In this document: positions 8,719-12,500 of the stretch, one piece after another | Layout: every line of letters begins with the position of its first letter | How positions within the stretch are numbered: position 1 is the stretch's first letter | DNA from: Actinidia chinensis | Lineage: Eukaryota; Streptophyta; Magnoliopsida; Ericales; Actinidiaceae | Direction: 5' to 3' | Length of the DNA stretch: 12,500 bases | NCBI GenBank assembly: GCA_009663005.1 | Contig: CM018897.1 | Coordinates: 17,404,204 to 17,416,703 of the forward strand | Translations under genes and position numbers: made by a program | The notes under the pieces: model-generated | The model's input: the letters and a program-made list of their open reading frames with translations, nothing else | Databases searched by the model: none | What the model was told of the DNA's origin: nothing

Positions 8719-8958
8719 ACCCGATCTCTCGAGCTTGTAGGCAGCGAGTCTCGGTGACCTCGTTCATCTGGTGAGCTCGTCATGTGGCATATGCTAGCGA
8801 GCACGGGATTCGGACCAATTGTGGTTCGAGGTCGGCAGCCACTTCTGAAGGCGAGCAACTTCAGTTTCCATCGAAGCAAATTGCCCCTCCTGAAGAGATG
8901 CCTGCTCCCTAGCCTCCCTGCTACGGACGGCCAAAGACAAGCCGAGCACCAACGCCTG
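8719..8958 (-). pseudogene. Coiled-coil exon of antisense gene
   Basis: From the splice acceptor at 8959/8958 the minus strand is open for 54 codons down to TAG 8796-8794. It includes VRSREAREQASLQEGQ and METEVARLQ, with the heptad-like pattern of a coiled coil. After the stop the coil continues in another frame (MNEVTETRCLQARE-like, about 8760-8718). Such coils suggest self-association of the protein; that is inference. Confidence 0.68.
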
Positions 8959-9038
8959 CTATAAAGAAGAGCACTTTTAAACTAAGAGCGAGAGCAAATA
9001 AATTTGCCTAGGAAAATTAAAGCACCCCAAAAAAGTAC
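8959..9038 (-). other. 80-bp GT-AG intron in antisense gene
   Basis: On the minus strand the exon ...HVIGQ ends CAG, the intron opens GTACTTTTTTGG and closes TTCTTTATAG, and the next exon opens CAGGCGTTGG (QALVLGLSLAV). The intron is 80 bases (not a multiple of three), T/A-rich, and contains an in-frame TAG. Reading through would both stop and shift the frame. Removing it joins two segments in phase 0 into one continuous conserved stretch. The size is typical of short plant introns. Confidence 0.75.
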
Positions 9039-9563
9039 CTGACCGATCACGTGGAAGAGCTTCATCGCCGTCTGATCCCAGGTGAGCTCTCCACCTTATC
9101 CTTGTAGGTTGGAGGGAATCCCCCCGCAGCAGCTTCTCGGCCATAGAAGGGACTTGCCCAAGATTAGAGCCGTGGGGCCCAGAACAGTACCAAGATAGCC
9201 GAGGTACCCTACCCAGGACGCGAAGAAGCGGCGGCTGGAGTGGTCGGGGGTTTGATTGATAAGTCGCCTTCTTCTGGTCGGTTGTGTCTTAATGGCCTTC
9301 TTGTTGCTGTTCATCCTCCTTTTTCACCTTCTGCGGTCCGTCTTCGGCATTCCTCCCAGACTTTTTGACTGGTTGCGAGTGTTTTGGTTTTATTTGATTG
9401 TTTGTTGATGTGCTCTTACGTGGTCCCGCTTCTGCCAATCACGGACCCCTCTTTGGCCAGAACGGGGTCCTCTGTATAAACTCATCACATACCGCCGTTC
9501 TTCTGTATCTTCTCGACATGAGTTTCTGTATTGTTAAGCTCTTAACATTTCTTCGAATCATAG

Positions 9564-9638
9564 CTGCACCACGACATACGAATCAGATAGGGAAAAAGAA
9601 TAATCGCCTTGAAAAAAGAAAAGCCAGCTCCCAACTAC
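9564..9638 (-). other. Candidate second intron, 75 bp
   Basis: Minus strand: GTAGTTGGGAGC ... ATTCTTTTTCCC ... CTGAT ... GTGCAG. It has GT-AG ends, a pyrimidine stretch and a branch-point-like CTGAT about 20 bases before the acceptor. Flanking coding similarity is weak, so I cannot show that removal restores a conserved frame. Confidence 0.3.
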
Positions 9639-10275
9639 CATCGATTCAAGACGCGATGGGTAGGCTCGAATCCGAACAAGATTCCGATTAGGGATTCGAG
9701 CTCGAGCTTGGAAGCATTCCAAAACGGTCTAGTATAGAGGATCCAGACTTCACCCCCGACCACATCACCAATAAGGGTCAGTCGGGGATATGGTCAACAA
9801 CCTCCTCAGTTCTTCCTGATGGTTCCTATACACTCCAATTGAAAATCGTCTCAGGAAGGTCCTCTCTCTTCCGAGCTTGTTCATTGGGATTTTTGGGACT
9901 CACCCACATCGGCTCGAGGAGCTCGGTTCTTCTCCGCTCGAAGATTATCGCCCGCTCGTCCTCTACGCCCCTATAACCAGGAGAGACAAATACTCGGCGA
10001 TACGATTTTGAGTCCAATCGCACGGGTACGGAGAAGTAACATCCCGACTTCTCGACCGACCGAAAAATCTCTTCAAACATTTCGGTTCGTTCGCCATAAA
10101 GTCGAGGTGGATTTATTGTCATGCTTATCTAAAAAGATAAGCTATTAAGCCCACCCGAGCATTCAAAGTACGAAAATAATGTAGAAAGAGCAGAGCGACG
10201 CCTATAATTCGCCACCTTCCTCGGAACTCTTGGGGCGCCCTCTCGAGACGTTCCTTCATAAATCTCCCATTCGTC

Positions 10276-10700
10276 GGCCGGAGACGAAGAAGAACTCTTC
10301 TCCTTCCACCCTTTAACATTACTGGGGTATCCTCCGAGGCAAACCTTCTTGTTCCTCGCCTTGAAGTATAGCCAGCCTTGAATCCTGTTATGATTACTTT
10401 GAGACTAATAAGTTCCTAAACTCGGAAAGGGAGATTGTATATTTGTAACCTGCCACAACGCCATGGAGCAAGCAGCTCTCCCAAGCGTTGGGAACCAGGC
10501 TGGACGGGGCAGATATTTGTAGGATTGAAGAATTAATCTCAATGGGTGGGGTGAAGGGAAAACGAAGGCCAGCGGAGAACGCAGGCCTCTGTAAAAACTA
10601 CTCGCTGGACGGGAGAAGTAATGGTCTCCCCTTCGTCGGTGAGCCTTTATCTGCACCCCGGAAGAAAAGAATAGGTATCCCCAAGAGTGTTTTCAGCTCC
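10276..10700 (-). pseudogene. Conserved N-terminal domain of antisense gene
   Basis: Minus-strand blocks in order: a FTEAC-LRWPSFSLHP-like segment (about 10610-10560), SLVPNAW (10501-10481), an LSEFRNLL segment (about 10425), GWLYFKARN (10377-10351) and YPSNVKGWKEK (10329-10297). Just after this an extra base shifts an FFFVSG-like block out of frame. The pattern 'LR-P-hP ... Q(L)-PNAW ... GW-YF-aR ... (P)S-vKGWK-(k)FFFV' is the most constant part of plant gypsy-associated antisense proteins as I remember them. It is decayed by at least two frameshifts. Confidence 0.72.
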
Positions 10701-10850
10701 TCTAAAGTCATAATATTTAAGTTTTTTCCTCTACTGAGGGATGAAATGGCACCAAAGGACTCCCTTCAGGTGAACGCTTCCATGGGCGACCAGGCCGATT
10801 GATTTATCTCGTCGGTCCATAATGAGATCCTTCTTCCTAGATGTTCAGAT

Positions 10851-11380
10851 ATCCACGAAAGTAACGAATCTAGGTCGCCCGTCTAGTTACGTCAGAATTA
10901 CAGACATAAACTACGAGAATGATAACTAAAGTCGGAGCAAGACTTCTTACTGAAGGTTAAAAGACGTTGGCGATCACGAGTAGGGCGAGGAGGCAAATAG
11001 AGCGAGAGCGATAGTTTTGTCAACATAGCAGAAACGTACTAGTGAAGAGGGGACCCCATATATTAGGAAACACCAAGGTATTTAATCCATTAATGCAATG
11101 ATTAACTATCAGGCACCGTTCATTTCCCCGAGGCATAGTCTTTGCCGTCTCCCCCAAAAGCTTCATTAATGCCCCGCGCCTCTCAGGCTTATGATATTAA
11201 TTCGCTTCGTGTTTCCCGCTGGGGACATCATTAAACTGCGCCTGCCATTCGCGCCGCCCGGTTCATCATCATTAATCTCTTAGCCAACGTGTTTCATTCT
11301 AAGACACGTGCCGCTATTGGGAGATGACACCGAAATTATAACCAATTACTCGTAAATCCCTCAATCCTCATTGTCATTTC
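10851..11380. other. Region between antisense gene and 3' LTR
   Basis: Non-coding. It would hold the promoter and leader of the antisense gene. ATTAA-centred words recur at 11087, 11164, 11196, 11229 and 11270, several followed by GC-rich gcgcc/gccccgcg. A G-box CACGTG lies at 11305-11310 with ccgctattgg just after it. No + strand gene was recognised. Confidence 0.45.
11058..11065 (-). promoter_or_regulatory. Candidate TATA box for antisense gene
   Basis: On the minus strand this reads TAATATAT. It is followed downstream by a pyrimidine-rich leader (about 11020-10970, words like ctctcgctctatttgcctcc), as in plant promoters. It lies about 200-350 bases upstream of the first recognisable coding blocks. 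Position and composition only; no conservation evidence. Confidence 0.28.
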
Positions 11381-11390
11381 GAGTAGGGGC
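11381..11390 (+). other. Polypurine tract remnant
   Basis: gagtaggggc lies three bases before the TG of the 3' LTR, where the plus-strand primer must sit. It is purine-rich but interrupted by T and C, so degenerate. Confidence 0.45.
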
Positions 11391-11393
11391 TCC

Positions 11394-12065
11394 TGATTGG
11401 GATAAATTCTCCCCCGACTAAGGATGTACGTCGCCCTAGCACCATCACATAACTGGTCACCCATGATCTCTCTGAAGGTTGCTTAGCTCCAACCCCTTGA
11501 CCGAGGTAAACGAGTTCAACGTTCAGCATGGAACCTCGCCCAGTTATTCTTCCACTGAGCTCGCCCGGAGCCAAATGCGTCTCTTTCTCGCCTTGGGCCG
11601 AGGTAGAATACTTGGCTTGATCAATCTCCACAGATTCCGATCTATAAACCCCTTCGCGAGATTTTCTCCTCGAGGACACGACAATTACGGGATACTCTCC
11701 AGATGGCATCCTCCCAATTATGTCTCCTATATCTCCAAGATTCTTTTCATACTGATCCTTCCGAGGATCTCGCCGTGATCCATGGACACGTCCCATTACT
11801 TCATCTATAAAAAGGCGCTCCAACCATTATGCAAAGGTATGCTAAACATACTTTCTACACTCCTCCCTGAGCTCCTTTACCCACTGTCATCACCTTGGGT
11901 TTATCTCCATACCGGAAGGTTTTGGCGGCCTCGTCCCCGGCCGTTTACGTTTTGTTCGTCTGTGCAGGTCCGCCCTTCAAGTATCCCGAGGCCCAGTACC
12001 GAGAACCGATCAAATATTGACCTGTTGTTGCTCGCCCCCCCACAACCCCAGTTTTTTACGCACCA
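11394..12065 (+). repeat. 3' long terminal repeat
   Basis: 672 bp, opening tgattgggataaattc and closing cgcacca. It aligns end to end with the 5' LTR and is 21 bases shorter through small gaps. The end is placed at CA before the ATAGC duplication. A 149-codon minus-strand frame (11823-11374), the longest in the window, lies almost wholly in this LTR and is broken in the other LTR, so it is treated as chance. Confidence 0.92.
11806..11815 (+). promoter_or_regulatory. TATA box of 3' LTR
   Basis: TATAAAAAGG, the counterpart of 1965-1973 with one more A. In this position it could drive transcription outward into the right flank. Confidence 0.65.
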
Positions 12066-12070
12066 ATAGC
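12066..12070. repeat. Target-site duplication, right copy (ATAGC)
   Basis: Identical to 1523-1527 and directly adjacent to the CA of the 3' LTR. Confidence 0.88.
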
Positions 12071-12109
12071 CACACAATTGGTTTTCTTTGAATTGGATCC
12101 CCCTTGCAG

Positions 12110-12148
12110 ATGTACATTGATGAACAGTTCAATGGAGAAGGGGTGTGA
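12110..12148 (+). other. Possible short terminal exon of a host gene
   Basis: A pyrimidine-rich tract (ttggttttctttg, later cccccttgcag) ends at CAG 12109. It is followed by an open segment reading MYIDEQFNGEGV and TGA. This is the pattern of a last exon, but twelve codons cannot be assigned to a family, and the phase and upstream exons are unknown. Confidence 0.2.
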
Positions 12149-12295
12149 TGTTTGCTTGACTCAGCACCGGGTTACACGGGTTTTTTCGTTGGACCAGAGG
12201 ATTTTTTGATTTTCTAAATTTAGGTCGGTTTTTCAATGCAAATGGGTTTTGGGGGTCAACTGGATTGGAACCTAGCATGGTTGACTGGTTAATCG

Positions 12296-12325
12296 GTTGA
12301 ACCGGAGCTCAGTTGAACCGGAGCT
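12296..12325 (+). repeat. Short direct repeat gttgaaccggagct
   Basis: Two identical 14-base copies (12296-12309 and 12312-12325) are separated by two bases, with a weaker related word (ggttgactggttaatcgg) just before. Probably part of a dispersed plant repeat. Confidence 0.55.
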
Positions 12326-12500
12326 TAATCGGCATGTCAAGTCATAAGGTTACTTACACGGCTAAGTTTTCTCTGCCACTCACATGTCTAAATCTGAACG
12401 TCAATTAAGTATCGGTTAGTTGTTAACCCTGCCTTAAGAGCATGATAGAGTCAGTCACCCATTCATTAATATGTCAGCTGACACGTCCAAATACATGATG

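Larger units (their letters stand above)
8446..10850 (-). pseudogene. Antisense accessory gene, putative gypsy-type transposon protein
   Basis: A decayed gene on the strand opposite gag-pol, filling most of the 3' region. In minus-strand order: a conserved N-terminal block (about 10700-10276), a charged middle (10122-9826 and 9314-9096 are open for 99 and 73 codons), exon end ELTWDQTAMKLFHVIGQ (9089-9039), an 80-bp intron, a coiled-coil exon from 8958, and an open 90-codon C-terminal part (8718-8449) ending at TAA 8446-8448. Motifs and architecture recall plant proteins annotated as 'putative gypsy type transposon' (Pfam Transposase_28, from memory). Function is unknown in the family. The start codon could not be fixed. 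Multiple frameshifts and stops break it. Confidence 0.75.
1528..12065 (+). mobile_element. Degenerate full-length Ty3/Gypsy Tat-lineage LTR retrotransposon
   Basis: About 10.5 kb bounded by LTRs and an ATAGC duplication. Domain order is gag, protease, RT, RNase H, second RNase H, integrase, then a long 3' region. This order, with the extra RNase H between RNase H and integrase and no chromodomain after integrase, is that of the plant Tat lineage (relatives: Retand, Ogre, Grande). A tandem repeat array and an antisense accessory gene occupy the space between integrase and the 3' LTR, also typical of Tat. Every domain carries frameshifts or stops, so the copy cannot be autonomous. The host must be a seed plant and is probably an angiosperm; the species cannot be read from this sequence. 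Confidence 0.93.
12071..12500. other. Right flank, no confirmed gene
   Basis: Non-coding DNA with stops in all frames. It contains a splice-acceptor-like site with a short open segment at about 12110-12148, and a stretch rich in ggttgaaccgg words (12280-12330) like those common in plant dispersed repeats. The flank continues the pre-insertion sequence interrupted at ATAGC. Confidence 0.5.

Noticed and set aside
9398..9691. 97-codon plus-strand frame in the 3' region
   Set aside because: Opposite to the antisense gene and its candidate second intron; no family resemblance.
11374..11823. 149-codon minus-strand open frame, the longest in the window
   Set aside because: It lies almost entirely in the 3' LTR, spills over the LTR edge, is not open in the 5' LTR, and shows no recognisable motif.

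Overview
The window looks like nuclear DNA of a flowering plant. It is AT-rich non-coding DNA interrupted by one 10.5-kb Ty3/Gypsy LTR retrotransposon of the Tat lineage (non-chromovirus). No intact protein gene was found. The element is structurally complete: two LTRs (1528-2220 and 11394-12065) begin TG, end CA, and are bordered by the same 5-bp target-site duplication, ATAGC (1523-1527 and 12066-12070). Its coding capacity is destroyed by many single-base indels and stops.

Layout of the element on the + strand: 5' LTR; degenerate primer-binding site; gag (about 2331-3895); aspartic protease; protease-RT linker; reverse transcriptase; RNase H; a second 'archaeal-type' RNase H, diagnostic for Tat; integrase with a C-terminal GPTWEGPYKV block, ending about 7837 with no chromodomain; a short spacer; four tandem copies of a ~65-bp repeat (7985-8247); a 3' region of about 3 kb; a weak polypurine tract; 3' LTR.

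The most interesting part is the 3' region. On the minus strand (about 10850 down to 8446) lies a decayed accessory gene, antisense to gag-pol. It has a conserved N-terminal block (SLVPNAW, GWLYFKARN, YPSNVKGWKEK) resembling the plant 'putative gypsy-type transposon' proteins, a coiled-coil segment and an acidic/basic C-terminal tail. An 80-bp GT-AG intron (8959-9038, minus strand) interrupts it in phase 0. A second, weaker intron candidate lies at 9564-9638. Spliced antisense transcription inside an LTR retrotransposon is the main hypothesis worth testing here.

The flanks hold no recognisable gene. The left flank (1-1522) is AT-rich with GCCC-rich patches, two perfect palindromes and a possible splice-acceptor/short terminal exon. 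The right flank (12071-12500) has a splice-acceptor-like site followed by a 12-codon open segment, and a short direct repeat.

The two LTRs differ at roughly one position in six by eye, with many single-base gaps and transversions. That is either great age or an indel-rich draft assembly, and it matters for every frameshift described below.
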